64,000 nt of DNA from Scleroderma bovista (GCA_037178675.1 JAYMGJ010000050.1:124001-188000), one strand, 5' to 3'. Shown: positions 10,501 to 22,968, counted from the first letter of the stretch. Numbers and translations: made by a program. Notes: generated by a model not told the origin, from the sequence alone.

Positions 10501-13147
10501 CTACCCGTATTTGAGGATTGTGGAGATCAGTGTTGAGCATGATGACAGAATATGCCAACACATAAACCGCATCTTCACTCTTGATCTCAGCTAGTATGAC
10601 GTCCGTTAACAATCAGGGATTAAATAAAAATTTCCTCACCAGGCCCCGAAGCAAAGTATATGGATGCAAATGTCTCCGTAATTCGTGCTATCTGCTGCGA
10701 TTCCCCAGGAAGCCTGAATGTCGCTAGCATGTCACGCATCGCATCAGCTATGGGTTTCTATGCAAAGTATAGAAGTTGAGAACGAAGGAAGTCAGAAAGC
10801 TATACACGACTCACATCCTTGAAGTCGAACAAGCCAATGAACTCTTTCAGGAGGTCCACGTTATCCGGCTTCGAAACGTAATCACCCAATAAACGTTTAT
10901 CCAAGCTAGTGCAGCTTTTGAGGAATTTCGCCAAACTTTGGGTTCGGGGTTCCGAATGTTTGGAGTATATGAGCCCATTCTCTTCAAGGAAGGAAATAGC
11001 AAGCTTTGGTTTGGAGTTGAACTTCGCCGCTCCTGTCAGAACAAGCTTCTTCCGGGACTTGCTCTGCATCAGGTCTTCAGGTGAGATGAAGTTCTGATAA
11101 TCCTACGTTCAGCAGCATATTGAATGCATTTAAATTCAATCTTACTGGGTCCCATGGTTCGCTGCTCTAAAATTTACGTCAATCCAAACCATAGACAACC
11201 AAATAAAAGGACTGCATACCCCTTCAGCCCGTGTAGCCATCTCTTTGACAAAAGCCAGAAGTATGTCCAAGCATAAAAACTGAGAGTGAAGTTGCTGTGC
11301 CTCTGACACCGAAGAATTTTGTAAAGGATACACGCCCTGCGTCTGAAATTAGCAGGTAGCGGCTAAGATGTGTAGCTAACCCACCTTGGTCAAAAACTCA
11401 ACTAAGCGTTCGAAGAGATTGTCGCAGTTTATATCACAGTCATAGTTAGTGTAAAGATCAACCATAAACCCCGGATGCCTAGATACTTGGCTCAGAGTTT
11501 CCAACATCAAGTCGCGAGTTTCCCCACGAGCCGGTTGGACAAGGGGCCGGGGTGGAGACGGGCTTCCCTTCTCCAATTCTGGGTCTGTATTGACTGGTCC
11601 AAGGACGGGCGTCGAAGGTGTACCAGGTCGAGGGGAGTTGGTCTGTGTTTTTTTCACATTGTTTGGCTTAGGGAGCGATGGTATTGCCAAACGGTCGATA
11701 GTAAAAGTTAAGAACAACTCCTGCTGTAATTTTAGATGCGGTCGCATCGTCTCGAACAACGTGACAATGGTACGCAAAGATGCTTGTAATACAGCAAGAT
11801 TGTCGGAACGCGCAAGCTGAAACAGATATTTGCTGCCATGATCTACGATCAGGGCTAAGAGCGAAGGATAGTCGCCGAGGACTGTTCCGCAGGTTTCTAT
11901 CGTGGCATTCAAGATGCTAAGAGCAGTCAGACGAGTGGAATCCGTGTGAACATGGTCATTGGGATCCAGGATATTGACAAGTACACGGAATAGTTCCAAC
12001 AGGGCCGGGAGACCATCTAGCCCGGCAGATAAGGACAACTGAACGATAAGGCATTGCACAACCTACATGGCTTTGGAGGGACAGCCGATGGAGGGCCCTC
12101 TCCAGCGGCAACGGTGCCCAGAGCGACAGGTGTGGGCCGAGCAGCGGCATTCTCAGTTATAGCACTTGACGCCTCGACCTGTAAGACAGATACAGAAGTG
12201 CTGGTGTCCACAGGCGTATCCAAGCCTGTAGGAGCAGCATCACCGGAGACGTCGGCTGAGACAGACATGCTGATGTCACCGTGTTGAGACTCTTCCTCGT
12301 TCAAACGAAGCTTGGCTTCTTCAGCAGCAGGGTCTACGTCATATAGGCGACGAAATATCGTTCGGACAATGGATATCATGGTTGCTTCGGCCGACCGACG
12401 AAGGATCTCTTATGCTAGAATTAGTGTCACGAAGACTCGCGAAGAACAAGACCAACCGCTTAGCCTCATTTGGCAGCACGTTGTCAGTACAGTCTCAAGC
12501 ATCTCACAGATCTCGACATCTCCCAGGAGTGGCCCCACACTGCTGCCGCAGATGCAATCGTGGATCACCATCATAATCTTGAGGAGGACGACTTCATCTC
12601 CGGAGGAGTCGCTGGCTTCGAACTTACAATGCGAAACGGCGCTACTTAACTCAGAAAGTGCGCTGTCTAGACCTAGGGAGTCGGCTGATATCAAACCGGA
12701 AGTGAAGAAATTGTGAAGGGCTGAAAGTGCATTGGACGTGATGGGTCCAGTAGACAGTGGTGAACGGATGAGAGCAAAGAAAGGGCCCAGGAGCACAGGA
12801 AGAGGTAATATCCGGACGTCTAGGGAGAGGGCTGTCAGTGTAGAAAGCAAGCAACGCGCCACGTACTGCCTACCTTCCACGTCTCGGATAGTTCGTTTGA
12901 GGTCTTGGAATCCACCCATGAGATCAGCCTCCTGCGACAGTCTTTCAGGGCGCTGGATGCCAATCGCCGGGCTCCCCCTACGAAGACCCAAGTCCTTGGC
13001 TAACGCGGAATCTCGAGCAACCAGAGTGTGGGCTGCTGCGGCCCACCTTGAGTTCTTGCGCATCGTCGACGTGACGGCAAGTATTTCTGATAGTAAGACA
13101 TGCTTCCATCCTATCTGTGGGCTTGAATTTGGGGACTCAGGATGCAT
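7584..13147 (-). CDS. GEA2: Golgi Sec7-domain Arf guanine-nucleotide exchange factor (GEA/GBF1 family)
   Basis: A large multi-exon gene that activates Arf GTPases at the Golgi and drives COPI vesicle budding. The N-terminus (ATG 13147) has the GBF1/Gea signature GWKHVLLSEILAVTSTMRKN at about residue 14, opening the DCB domain. HUS-like segments lie at 11376-12060. The Sec7 domain spans about 10450-11069: LDKRLLGDYVSKPDNVDLLK, then the catalytic-glutamate loop FRLPGES (near 10710), then AYSVIMLNTDLHNPQI (near 10520). Homology-downstream repeats follow (ASFRQCATLAGHF-type helices at 9549-10142, and 9046-9351). The end is GILVPPSPEDDRDEQQ to VPIAETE at 7584. An upstream non-ATG extension is open to about 13215, so an extra 5' exon cannot be excluded. 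Estimated 1,550-1,650 residues. It lies tandem and downstream of PRE6. Confidence 0.9.
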
Positions 13148-13396
13148 GGCCGAGATGTCCTCGAATTGAGCCGTAGACGCGTAATATGTTCGATCGCTAG
13201 TGGACGTGTCTTGGACCTAAACGATGACCCAAATATGGTCGTAACTTAAGACATAGATCACTACGCAACTCGTTAGTCTACATACTTCGATGCTGGAGGT
13301 AATCACAGAGCAAGAATCTTATGATAACGTAGAACCTCGTCACTGGAGCTCGCTAGCTCGCTATAAAAGACAACAAATTGATACGAGTCTACATTA

Positions 13397-14619
13397 CTAC
13401 CCTGACGGTTGGTCTGCGTCTGCCCGAGATGCCATGGCAGCCTGACCAGCTGCAGTCGCTGCCAGGCGTGAACGCTTCCTCTCCGCATCTGTGGCTTGGA
13501 TATCAGTGATGTCCACAACAGTATCACTCTTAACCCACCAGCCTCTTTCTCTCGTTCAATTTCAGCCACAATAGCTTCTATTTCGGATAAATCCAAATTC
13601 TTTCGAGATCGAGAGTTTTTAAGTTGCTAGAGCCCGTTAGAAATAGACTTACTGTGACTTTGTTGTAACCCTCCATCACGCTGATCTCGATGTTCTTGGC
13701 ACCTGTCTGCACCACTTCAAGGAGGCTCTTGACAGTTAGTTTAATGCTTTCTTCACGTGCCATATCCTCCTTATAATTCTTTTCCAGAAATTCACGGACT
13801 GTTTTAGATGACCGTCCAATAGCATTTGCCTGGAAAAGCATGTTAATACATTGATCATCGTAAGAGAACGCGGTGTACCAGCCTTCCATGCACTATATAT
13901 ACCACTTGGCTCTGTCTGGTACAGTCTTGGTCGAGTGTCATGGGGATCAAAACCCACGATAAGCGTTGATATACCAAATGGGCGGACACCACCCGATTGG
14001 GTGTATTTCTAGAGGTTAAGCCGTCAAATAGAAGTTGTATGAGCGAGAGGGAGTCCAACCTGCTGGACACCAGCAATGTGTCTCGTTATGTATTCAACCG
14101 TCACTGGGTCCTCTACTGTCAGGCGATGATTCTGGCATTCAAATCGAGCCTTGTCAATTAGAACACGGCCATCAGCAGTAAGACCTTCGGGAGGGGTTAA
14201 TCGCAAAAGCTAGGCGAGTCAACGCGACGGCCATACCGGCAAATGCTAAGCAGACATGGTCGTCAAGCATCACAACCTTGCGCACGGTACGTGGGTCTTG
14301 CAACTGCAGCACAGATTTCTTCTCGACACCGAGCACAACAACGTCCTTGCCTCGCACTCCGACCTGTGTGGAGTTTGATGATCAGCTAAGATATAAAGGG
14401 CCAAAGTACATACCGCACATGTCCCCTTTCGAACTGCTTCCAAGGCATATTCAACCTGTAAAGGTGGTATGAGATTAACATGAATATGACGCGTCTTTGG
14501 AGGTGACCTGAAACAAGTGACCATCCGGGGAGAAGACGGTCAAGGCTACAAGAACAAGGATCAGTGGGTAATAGCAAACATAATTCTGGATATTTACCGC
14601 GATCATAAGACCTGGACAT
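13397..14619 (-). CDS. PRE6: 20S proteasome subunit alpha type 7 / alpha4 (PRE6, PSMA7)
   Basis: An alpha-ring subunit of the 20S proteasome core. ATG 14619 gives [20 protein letters not shown], the universal alpha-subunit N-terminus that gates the pore, followed by [36 protein letters not shown] and [14 protein letters not shown]. Next come [17 protein letters not shown] and [16 protein letters not shown], then [20 protein letters not shown], the start of the second half, and [18 protein letters not shown] last intron joins EREKEA to [18 protein letters not shown], ending PSG and TAG at 13397. Introns are about 50-60 nt. It is divergent from the deubiquitinase ZUP1 with 107 bp between start codons. 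Confidence 0.95.
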
Positions 14620-14726
14620 GGTTCAGTGGATATCGTATGAAGTTGGTTAGGACGCGCGTCGATTGAAGGATGCAGCTGCTGATTACATAAGACTCGAAGA
14701 CCTCTTCTGATCCACCAGTGACCACC
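14620..14726. promoter_or_regulatory. putative bidirectional promoter, PRE6 / ZUP1
   Basis: 107 bp separate the two start codons. It holds a 10-bp palindrome (GACGCGCGTC, about 14672-14681). I see no match to the yeast Rpn4/PACE element GGTGGCAAA. Both genes act in the ubiquitin-proteasome pathway, so joint control is plausible but not shown. Confidence 0.4.
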
Positions 14727-16595
14727 ATGGACGACGAGGTCGTGTGTATCGGCGAAGGCAGAAGGCCTGTGTAAGTTACTGTAGCATCGCATTCTGTGAT
14801 AACGATAGTACTGAAATCCCACTGGTCTGTGGTGTCAGCGACGGAAATAACGACATCTGTCAACTTTGCCCTTATAACCTCAAGGCTCTTGGCAAGCGAG
14901 AACGAGAAGCACACTACGAAGGACATCGGGCACCTATGAAGAGTATTCTATGCCACCGTTCATTGTGACCACCCACTCAGACAGGCATCCATGTGACAGA
15001 GCCATTATCTACCGGTAAACGCAAACCACCATCCAGAGCCACTGCATCCAATTCGCCTAGCAAGTCTCGCTCACTGTGTCAAAGGAGGAGCAAAGAAGAT
15101 CAGTTTTGGCATCCATCTTGTTCAGATCCCCCACCAGCGAATTATACCCCTGGTAAGTGTTGCACAAATGTCCTAAAAATTAGCCCCTAACTGAGATTGG
15201 AACTTGCCAGGTATACTGTCGATCCTCAAAGCTGCACTGAAGAAATCCCATACTGAAAATAACACAACACGGGCTGTACTATGTCATGAGCGAACTCCAC
15301 ACATATCCCGTGAACTATTTGACAGTGGGTGGGGTTGTGGGTATGTCCATTGTCAGCTAGTCATGGTTCAAATATAGACCTTGCTGATTGCCTTCACTCA
15401 GGTACCGCAATTTTCTCATGGCGTGTGCTGCACTCATGGACCAACAAATCCAACCATTATACTTCTGCAATCTTGATCATCCTCTGGCTCCTGGAGTCAG
15501 AAACCTCCAGCAATGGATAGAGGATGCCTGGAAACAAGGTTTACCAGTGCCCATTCTCTGGTTATTGTATCCACTTATTTGGCTTGTAGGTTATGATGCT
15601 ATTGGTGCCAAGGACCTTGATAATAAGCTTGTAGGGACCAAGAAATTCATTGGTACTGCAGGTAACACAATGGATTGATTGCACGTTCCATTTCACACAC
15701 ATTATGACAGACATTTATATTGCATTTAGTTCACGTGGAATACCGTAAGCGCGATCGCTTCTTTGATGGCCGATTCTCTAATTCCCCTCAGCTGCACCCT
15801 AGTAGATTTCAACCTAAAGCGGTCTGAAACTGGTGTGTTTTACATCCATCCCCTTGCTTGTCATGCATCCAATAAACTCGTTCAGGCCTTGGCGCCTTGA
15901 CCGACTGGGTCGTGAAATATTTTTCGGATCCCGCCAAGAAGCAAGGGACAGTCACCGATGTGCTCCGCGGTGCCTCACCAGTCATCGCTACTGACAAGAT
16001 GCCAGTGATTCTGCAGTTCCGCGGCCATTCAGTTACTATTGTTGGATTCGAGGTTTCGAAGCATGGAGAAATCAACTTCCTTGTCTTTGATCCATCGCAG
16101 TAAGCCCCCCCAAAGTTGCTTGAAATGCGATCGTTTAATCGGACGGTATAGTGTATTCGATAAGAAGACTCGAAGAGCTGCGTTGGCTGGCCCACGAAAT
16201 GTGACCTTCACATCTTCGAAGATGTCAAGAATGCTGCATACAGGACAGCAAAAGTCTCGTAGTCGATCGAAGTCTCCTGCATCAAGGAAGCGCACCCGTC
16301 TTAGCCCCAATTTGGAAGATACTATCGTCATTTCCTCCTCTGAGGATGACGAAGAAGCTGATGATTGTGCCACTCATTTCACGCTTTGCACAGCGGATAT
16401 CATCAAGGTATTCCGATGGAAGATGTCAAAATTAAAGTGGGTACTTTGTCTACTGTAGCATGGAATTTCTTACGGTTGCTACTTGGCGTCAGGGAACATA
16501 AGGAAATACAGCTTCTCTACTTCTCGATGGACAGTCCCCTGACTCCAGAGGAATGCAAAGCACGCCGAGTCATTTCCAGTATTGTGGGATGCTAA
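14727..16595 (+). CDS. ZUP1: ZUP1/ZUFSP-type deubiquitinase (C78 cysteine peptidase) with N-terminal zinc finger
   Basis: ZUP1 cleaves K63-linked ubiquitin chains and acts in genome maintenance in animals. ATG 14727 (MDDEVVCIGEGRRP) is joined by a short 38-nt intron to VTEIPLVCGVSD. A C2H2 finger follows (CQLCPYNL, then H and H in HYEGH). The catalytic Cys is in DSGWGCG|YRNFLMACAAL, split by an intron at 15340-15400. GYDAIGAKDLDNKLVGTKKF and SSRGIPCTLVDFNL are family blocks. The catalytic His is in FRGHSVTIVGFE and the Asp in FLVFDPS. A low-complexity Ser/Arg and acidic insert (16250-16360) precedes the last block, VFRWKMSKLK joined to EIQLLYFSMDSPLTPEECKA. The catalytic triad is present. About 420 residues. 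Confidence 0.88.
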
Positions 16596-16686
16596 CTACC
16601 CGAGAGCATGTGAAGACAGATCTACCATTCATGAACATCACTCAGCATCATCTCACTGTATTCCGCCATGTGATAGCGTCTTAGTA

Positions 16687-18066
16687 TTATCTAATACCGG
16701 ATAGTATAGGTTTTTCAGACTGAAGCAAGGGCGTGCCCGGTTGTGAGTTCCAAAGCCCAGAAAGTGGTGGTAGGAATAGTGCAGTAACCGCTGACCTCAA
16801 CGCTCTCTCCCATGCTTCTTCTACTTTGTACCCTCCAGCTCTCATAATCCCCTCGCGGTCTTGTCGAACAGCTTCGCTGTACATGTCGTCGTATCGGTCC
16901 AACCTGGTGTACATATCGTCGTATGCGTACCAGTCGTCTTGCAAAGGCACATGCGGTACATCCGGGATGGTATTGCTTTGTGCAGCACGCGATCGAAGTA
17001 GTTGAGCGCTGCTCTTGATTGTGGTGGCAGCGGCAGCACGAGAAGCAACGCGTTTGTGGGCCTGTGCACGCGATTTTGCGATGACTTTGGCAGCGTCTTT
17101 ACTACTGGTCTCCAATTTATCGATGATTTCTCGTCGGCTTTTCTCCTTTTCCTCACGTTCCAATTCTTCTTCTCTGCGGGCCTCCTGGGCACGTTGTTCC
17201 CTTTCCATTCGGTCCTGTTCCTCCTGTTCCCGCAATTCCTGAGCGTACTGCTCGTCTCGTCGCACATTTAGTTCGATGAGGGCTGCATTTTCTTTTCGAT
17301 ATGCATCGATCCTTGCCTCAGTCTCAGGGATGTTGATCTCGTTGATGAGGTTGAATGCTGGCGATGCAAAGAAGCTCAGTTCCGCACCCAACACTGCATG
17401 CATCTTTACTTACTGATATCCTCTGCTTCCTCTAGATAATCATTGTAAGAGCGAAGGTCAACAAAGTCTTCACGGCGCTTGTTGAATCTGCTAGCAGATG
17501 AGAAACGAAGTGGTAATGCACATACTAGTGTACTGACTCCTTGGCTATTCGCCTCCGCACTGCTACCTCCTTCTCTACGGTAAGGTCTTCAAAGGTTTGG
17601 GGTGTAAACGCCAACTTCCTGAGCACCTTCTGGCATATTGGACACGGGGCGGGGCCTAACGTGAACAAGCGATCGATGCATGACTCGCACCTGCATGCAA
17701 AAGGAGTACTTAGTTATTGACAGAACATACGATCTACGTCGGTGCTTACATTTTGTGATAACACGAGCTTACGAGTAATCGGAGCTTTGGGTTGAGGTAC
17801 CTGTCCGATTTGCATACGGGACACTGGTCATCCATGGACTACGATGCAAGTCAGCACTCCAGAATCATGAATCCGGTCTGTACACTTACATAGTACTCGG
17901 TGGTCCTTCCCGAGGCATCTTTCACGCCGCCGCCAAAGAGTGTGGAAGAGGTGCTCTGGACTTGAGGTGTATTTGACCGAGTGTTCTGTGCCGTGGACGA
18001 TGCGACGCCGCCCTTCCGCACAGTCTTACCCTTGAGCCATCCGCCGACATTTGTACGATTCGACAT
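16687..18066 (-). CDS. TFB3: CDK-activating kinase assembly factor MAT1 / TFIIH subunit TFB3
   Basis: Holds together the CDK7-cyclin H kinase and anchors it to TFIIH. ATG 18066 gives MSNRTNVGGWLKGKTVRKGG. The RING finger follows across introns: DDQCPVCKSDRYLNPKLRLL, then SSCYHKM, CESCIDRLFTLGPAPCPICQ, then LRKLAFTPQTFEDLTVEKEV, the MAT1 hallmark. Next are FNKRREDFVDLRSYNDYLEE and an acidic/basic coiled coil (RRDEQYAQELREQEEQDRME). The C-terminal region ends SEKPILSGIR at 16687. The RING cysteines and histidine are intact. Compared with animal MAT1 the N-terminus has a Thr/Ser/Gly-rich extension before the RING. It is divergent from the PKA gene. Confidence 0.93.
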
Positions 18067-18613
18067 GTTCCAAGTCAAAGGTGCGCGAGGCTCATGGAAA
18101 TGTAACAGTATTATGTAACCCGCTCGACTCTCATTCCGTAGTGACAAACCATTGCTCTCTAATGTGGTGAGTGTATATATAGTAGTCTTGGAATCTGGTG
18201 GACGAGCCAATCTAGTGGAAGTTGTCTTGGTGGGAAGCCTAGTTTTCCCTTGGCGATGAAATGAACCAGTAAAGCCGACTACGTAGTATGACAAATCAAA
18301 AGCAAACTACGTGCAAGATATGATACACCAGAAACCTTAGCCTTGAACCACCAGCACTTGGGAGCAAGAAACCCGCAAGCCTCAAGGTCATTTGTTTCGC
18401 ATCAAAGAGCCTGTCGTCGACGTATATTTTTGAAAAACAGGTGCCTTACGTAACCATCAACGGAGACTTATTATATCTGATATTCGCCCAACTTCACCCC
18501 GTTACAGGTATACCTGCCTACCACTCATTGGATACCCGCCCAATCGTTGAGCCCTCTGCCACCTCAGCTGTGTTCTAATCGTAGTTCGATTTCGTCCTCG
18601 GTGATCTCTTAAC
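18067..18613. promoter_or_regulatory. intergenic promoter region, TFB3 / PKA catalytic subunit
   Basis: About 550 bp between two divergent start codons. Pyrimidine-rich stretches lie before the PKA start and no open frame is convincing. It should contain both promoters; no specific factor site is identified. Confidence 0.45.
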
Positions 18614-20081
18614 ATGAATATGGACAAACTATTGGCACCTGCACCTCAACCCGCCTTTTCCCCGGCGCCGGTAGATGTTCATGGCCAATCCTTTCGCCGG
18701 CAGTCTGTCCCAGTTATTTATGAAGGGCCCATGACCCCACCGGTCTCCCCCGGGCACAGCGAGGATTGCAGCCAAGATGCTAAGCTTCCTGACCACGAGA
18801 TGCCGCCAAGTCAACCAGACGGTGGACTGGCCTCTTCGGACGGTTTGACTCAGACAGGCCATCCAATTTGCTTACTGGGAGCACCCACACCTCAAGAGCA
18901 GCACCTATTGACGCCCCCCGGTAGACCAGCCCGTCTACTGGAAGACGAACCCGTTCATGTTGCACAATCAGGTGTCTTGAAACTGAGCGATTTCGAAGTA
19001 CGCGGTGCTTTGGGTAAATAGATTTTCCTTTTGTTCTTTTGTCTTGGACTTATTATGTGCAAACCAGGTACGGGTACATTTGGGCGCGTACTGTTGGTCA
19101 GCCTGAAAACTGCCACCCCTGGGTCCCAGAACATCTTCGCAATGAAAGTGTTGCGCAAGTCAGAGATAGTCCGCCTCCGCCAAGTGGAGCATGTGAATGC
19201 TGAGCGATACATCCTCTCGCGCGTACGGCATGCATTTATTGTCGACCTCTTCGCTACATTCCAGGATAGCCTCAATGTCTACATGCTAATGTCCTACATT
19301 CCTGGAGGGGAACTTTTTACACACCTGCGAAGAGCACAGAGATTCACACCCGACGTCAGTCGGTTCTATTTGGCCAACATCATCCTCGCCTTGAAATATC
19401 TTCATTCCTTCAACATCATCTATCGCGACTTGAAGCCAGAAAACCTTCTACTGGACTCCTGCGGTTACCTTCGTTTAACGGATTTTGGTTTTTCCAAAGT
19501 CGTGGACGATCGCACGTGGACACTTTGTGGCACCCCCGAATATCTCGCTCCAGAGATTATCCAGTCCGAAGGCCACGGCAAAGCCGCCGACTGGTGGGCC
19601 TGTGGAATTCTTTGCTATGAGATGCTCGTGGGGTACCCCCCATTTTTTGATGAGACTGCCTATGGAATCTATGATAAAATCCTGAAAGGAAACATTCATT
19701 GGCCACGGAACATGGATAGGCTCTCCAGGGAGCTCATCAAGGCCTTTTTGCACCCAGATCGTAGCAAACGCCTTGGAAACATGATCGGAGGGCCACAAGA
19801 CGTTCTCGATCACCCGTGGTTCCGTGGGGTAGACTGGGATGCCCTCGAACGCCGCGAGATTAAGGTTAGGACACGTTTCACATTGCATTCCATGGCTGGT
19901 TTATCGACACTTTCACACATAGGCTCCACTTATTCCTCACACCTCGTCGTTCGATGATACTAGGCATTTCCTCCACCATCCTTTCCCTTCATTGCATGAC
20001 ATGCCAGGTCTTCGCATGGAGGAGCCCCCACTACTCCACCATATATCGGAACCCATTACATCACCGTTCCACGAATTTTAA
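18614..20081 (+). CDS. cAMP-dependent protein kinase catalytic subunit (PKA-C)
   Basis: An AGC serine/threonine kinase of the cAMP pathway. ATG 18614 starts a fungal-type, Pro-rich N-terminal extension of about 125 residues (PAPQPAFSPAPVDVHG). Kinase domain: LSDFEVRGALG|TGTFGRV (glycine loop, split by an intron at 19014), AMKVLRK (catalytic Lys), YRDLKPENLLLD (catalytic loop), LTDFGFSK (Mg-binding Asp), WTLCGTPEYLAPEI (activation-loop Thr) and DWWACGILCYEM. After the intron at about 19865-19922 the C-tail reads APLIPHTSSFDDTRHF and ends exactly in FHEF at TAA 20079-20081. That is the free C-terminal FxxF motif that docks on the PKA N-lobe. About 450 residues, structurally complete. Confidence 0.95.
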
Positions 20082-20429
20082 TCGCACCTCCTGCACCGTT
20101 TTATCCTGTGCTTAATCCTAACTATAGCGTATTTGTTCACTCTCTCCTTCTGTGTCTGATTTCTTGACCCTGTCTAAACCCTTGGAATACCCCACTGGCC
20201 GTCGGTCCTCTCTACCGTTCTTTTTATTCACAATCACTTGACCCTGTAGCTTGATCTTCCATATGCTGTATCGTTTGTCTCCTCGTTCCGCGACTTGGTA
20301 GCTTCCACCGCGCTTTTTACGACTATTAGTCGACCGTGTAGATTATCCCTACTTGCCTTTATTTATCGTTGTTGATTCTTAATACTAAAGCTACACATTG
20401 CGATCGCATTCGTCAATTGTGCATAGCAG
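20082..20429. other. intergenic: PKA 3' flank and SSF1 promoter
   Basis: About 350 bp of T/C-rich sequence between two genes in the same direction. No open frame or repeat of note. Confidence 0.4.
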
Positions 20430-21903
20430 ATGGCTCGAAGACGGAAAAACAGGACCCATGTCAAGGCAACAAATGGAACTGGAACCGGCGGTGAAGATGT
20501 TCCAAAATCGTTTATTATCAAACATGGACCTGTGGGCACGTCATTGACCCAGCTAGTTCGCGACTTGCGAAAAGTTATGGAGCCTAACACCGCAACTCGC
20601 CTCAGGGTGTGTGAGTCTTCTTTTTGCGTGATGACGATCCAAAGAAATTTGTTTGACTATAGGAGCGAAAGCGAAATAAACTGAAGGACTTCCTGACGAT
20701 GGCCCCAGCACTCAAAGTAACGCACCTGCTCGCGTTGACACTCACCGAGTTGGCACCCTCACTACGCATAGTTCGCCTACCGGTTGGTCCTACGTTCAGC
20801 TTCCGAATCGAGAGATACAGTGTCATGAAAGACGTGCGGAAGACGTCCAAGTCTGTTCTCAGTCAAGGCCTGGAGTATCTAACAGCTCCTTTGGTACATC
20901 GCCCATTTTCCGTAGCCAAAACGTCATCTGACCCATCTTCCAGCTTGTTCTCGCATCTTTCCCTCCACCAGGGCCTAATACGCCACCTCACCTACCTCTT
21001 CTCATGAAGGCGTTCCAGTCGATGTTCCCCTCTCTTTCGCCAAACTCCATGTCCCTCTCCGGCGCTCGTCGCATTGTCCTCATAGCATACAACGCCGAAA
21101 GAGGGACGGTAGACTTCCGACACTACGTCATTACGGTGAAACCATACGGTGTCTCAAAACGCGTCCGGCGCGTACTTGAAGGCACATCTAAAAAGCCCTC
21201 TGGGACATCGATGACCGGATTACTCGATCTCGGAAATGAAAAAGATGTTGCAGACTTTCTACTTAGGAAAAAGGGTGAACCGGGACCCGATAGCGAGGCG
21301 GGCTACGAGTCTGCTGTGTCATCCGCGTCGAGCGCTGCTGGGGACGATGGAGATGCTGTTTCGTTAGCGGATGACTATGTGGGGAGGAATAACAAAAGGG
21401 GGCAAAAGAAAGCTGTCAAGTTAAACGAGGTCGGCCCGAGGATGGAACTGAGGCTCGTTAAAATAACGGAGGGGGTTCCTGGCAAAGAAGGAGAAGTGAT
21501 GTATCATGAATTTGGTACGTGTATTTGTACTGAACGACAGAGCTTTGGTTTTACTAATATCACTATAGTCAAAAAGACCAGGGCGGAGGCCGCTGCGCTG
21601 AGAGCGTCGCATGCCGAACGGAACAAGTTGAGAGAAGAGCGAAGAAAGGAGCAGGAAGAAAACGTCAGGCGTAAAAAAGAGGCGAAGGGGGCAGACAAAC
21701 AAAAGGGTTCCGGATCGATACACGACTCTGCCGATGAGAGTGACGAGGAACAGGTGGACGATGATTGGGACGAAGAAGAAGAAGTGAGTGATGGCGAGCA
21801 CACTGGGAGTGAAAATATTTCAGAATCAGAAAGTGATATTGAAGAGTCAGAGGAAGTCGACCAGCCGCCACGGAAAAAGTCGAAAATGCGAATAAAGCGG
21901 TGA
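20430..21903 (+). CDS. SSF1: Brix-domain ribosome biogenesis factor SSF1 / Peter Pan
   Basis: A nucleolar protein needed for 27S pre-rRNA processing and 60S assembly. ATG 20430 gives MARRRKNRTHVK, then the Brix domain: PKSFIIKHGPVGTSLTQLVR and MEPNTATRLR, joined across an intron to ERKRNKLKDFL, then GPTFSFRIERYSVMKDV. A second intron (donor after GCTCCTTTG) restores LLVLASFPPPGPNTPPHLPL, leading to MKAFQSMFPSLS, VDFRHYVITVKPYGVSKRVR and GPRMELRLVKITEGV. The C-terminus is a Lys/Arg coiled coil followed by a very acidic segment (DDDWDEEEEVSDGEHTGSE) and a basic end (KKSKMRIKR), as usual for SSF1. About 435 residues. Converges with holocytochrome c synthase, 65 bp between stops. Confidence 0.93.
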
Positions 21904-21968
21904 TACAATGATGGGATTCATCCTCTAGGTAATTATGTTGGGTATACATACACTTCGAATTCAGGAAT

Positions 21969-22678
21969 TCAGGATTGTGGGCTTCGATGTGGGGAACTCC
22001 CGTTCTCCGTGCGTCCAAAAAAGTTCCCGATAACATTTTCGAATCTCATTTTGACACCCTCCCAGTTGTCCAGTGCCGGGCGCACGTCCAAGTAGAAGGA
22101 CGGATTATTCGAAGCTGCTCCAGCTCCCCGGCCAGTGTAAAAATCGATAACATAACGTATGCGTGTCCCGCAACGCTCGACCACCCAGTCATGCCGGTCG
22201 AAGGGTGCAGAATACCTGCTGGAAATGAGCTCGACATGCACGTAGAAAAGAGTTTAACTGACCCAAGCAGAGTCATGACCCTAGCCTTGGGGCTCATATC
22301 ATTCGGTCGACCTCTGAAATTGACAAGTTTCACCCCACCGCAAACCTCACCACCCCTGCCCGCCTCCCACTTCATGAGCTCAGCCCAGGCACGTTCATTT
22401 ACGGCATTATGGATGGGAACGATGGTTTTCATGTCGGGTGCGTGGGGGTTGTGGTTCTTGCGCGCCATTGCGGCGAAGAACTGAGCCTCCGATGGGTACA
22501 CCCAGTTCTCATCGCTTGTTTTCGGGATGGACGAGATTTCGCGATCTGTGGATAAAGATGGCGGGTCAGCTGGCTTCCCGCCCTTTCCAAATAGTGTGCC
22601 CCATGTTGAGCGAGCGCTCTGGTCTACGGGGCAGCTATCACCGAGTTGCTTTCCGTGGTCAACTGGACACTTGGACAT
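21969..22678 (-). CDS. CYC3: holocytochrome c synthase (cytochrome c heme lyase)
   Basis: Attaches heme covalently to cytochrome c (or c1) in the mitochondrial intermembrane space. ATG 22678 begins MSKCPVDHGKQLGDSCPVDQ, with two Cys-Pro-Val heme regulatory motifs, followed by WVYPSEAQFFAAMARKNHNP and then PIHNAVNERAWAELMKWE with the essential heme-ligand His. One intron lies at about 22208-22257. Exon 2 resumes YSAPFDRHDWVVERCGTRIR and YVIDFYTGRG, then SFYLDVRPALDNWEG. The end is SSPHRSPQS at 21969. About 218 residues and complete. Whether it serves cytochrome c, c1 or both cannot be told from the sequence. Confidence 0.95.
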
Positions 22679-22968
22679 AGCTGATTAGTCATCAAGTGAG
22701 AGTTCAATCACTGCATCCGGAGTCCAATCCGACGGAAAACAAGTGGGATAACCTTGCTCTTCTACCTTTATTTAGGGCTCTCCAAAGTGTTTGGTTCGTC
22801 ATGCATCGACCTGTAAGTACACCTCAGTCATCGTCTCTGGGACTGAGGTAAGACCTTATTATCGAGTACTATGTATTGCCACCGTGAATCGATAAGCTTC
22901 TTGCAGTGCTCTTCATATAAGACGACTCTTGTGCTACCTTTCTTTACTCCCTCCACTACATTAGCACT

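Noticed and set aside
14744..14968. Separate plus-strand gene start at MYRRRQKACVSY
   Set aside because: The start codon is not ATG-supported by homology; the zinc-finger part joins to the ATG at 14727 through a short intron as the first exons of ZUP1.
21504..21908. Minus-strand Ser-rich frame opposite SSF1
   Set aside because: Mirror of the acidic SSF1 tail; composition bias makes the opposite strand open.
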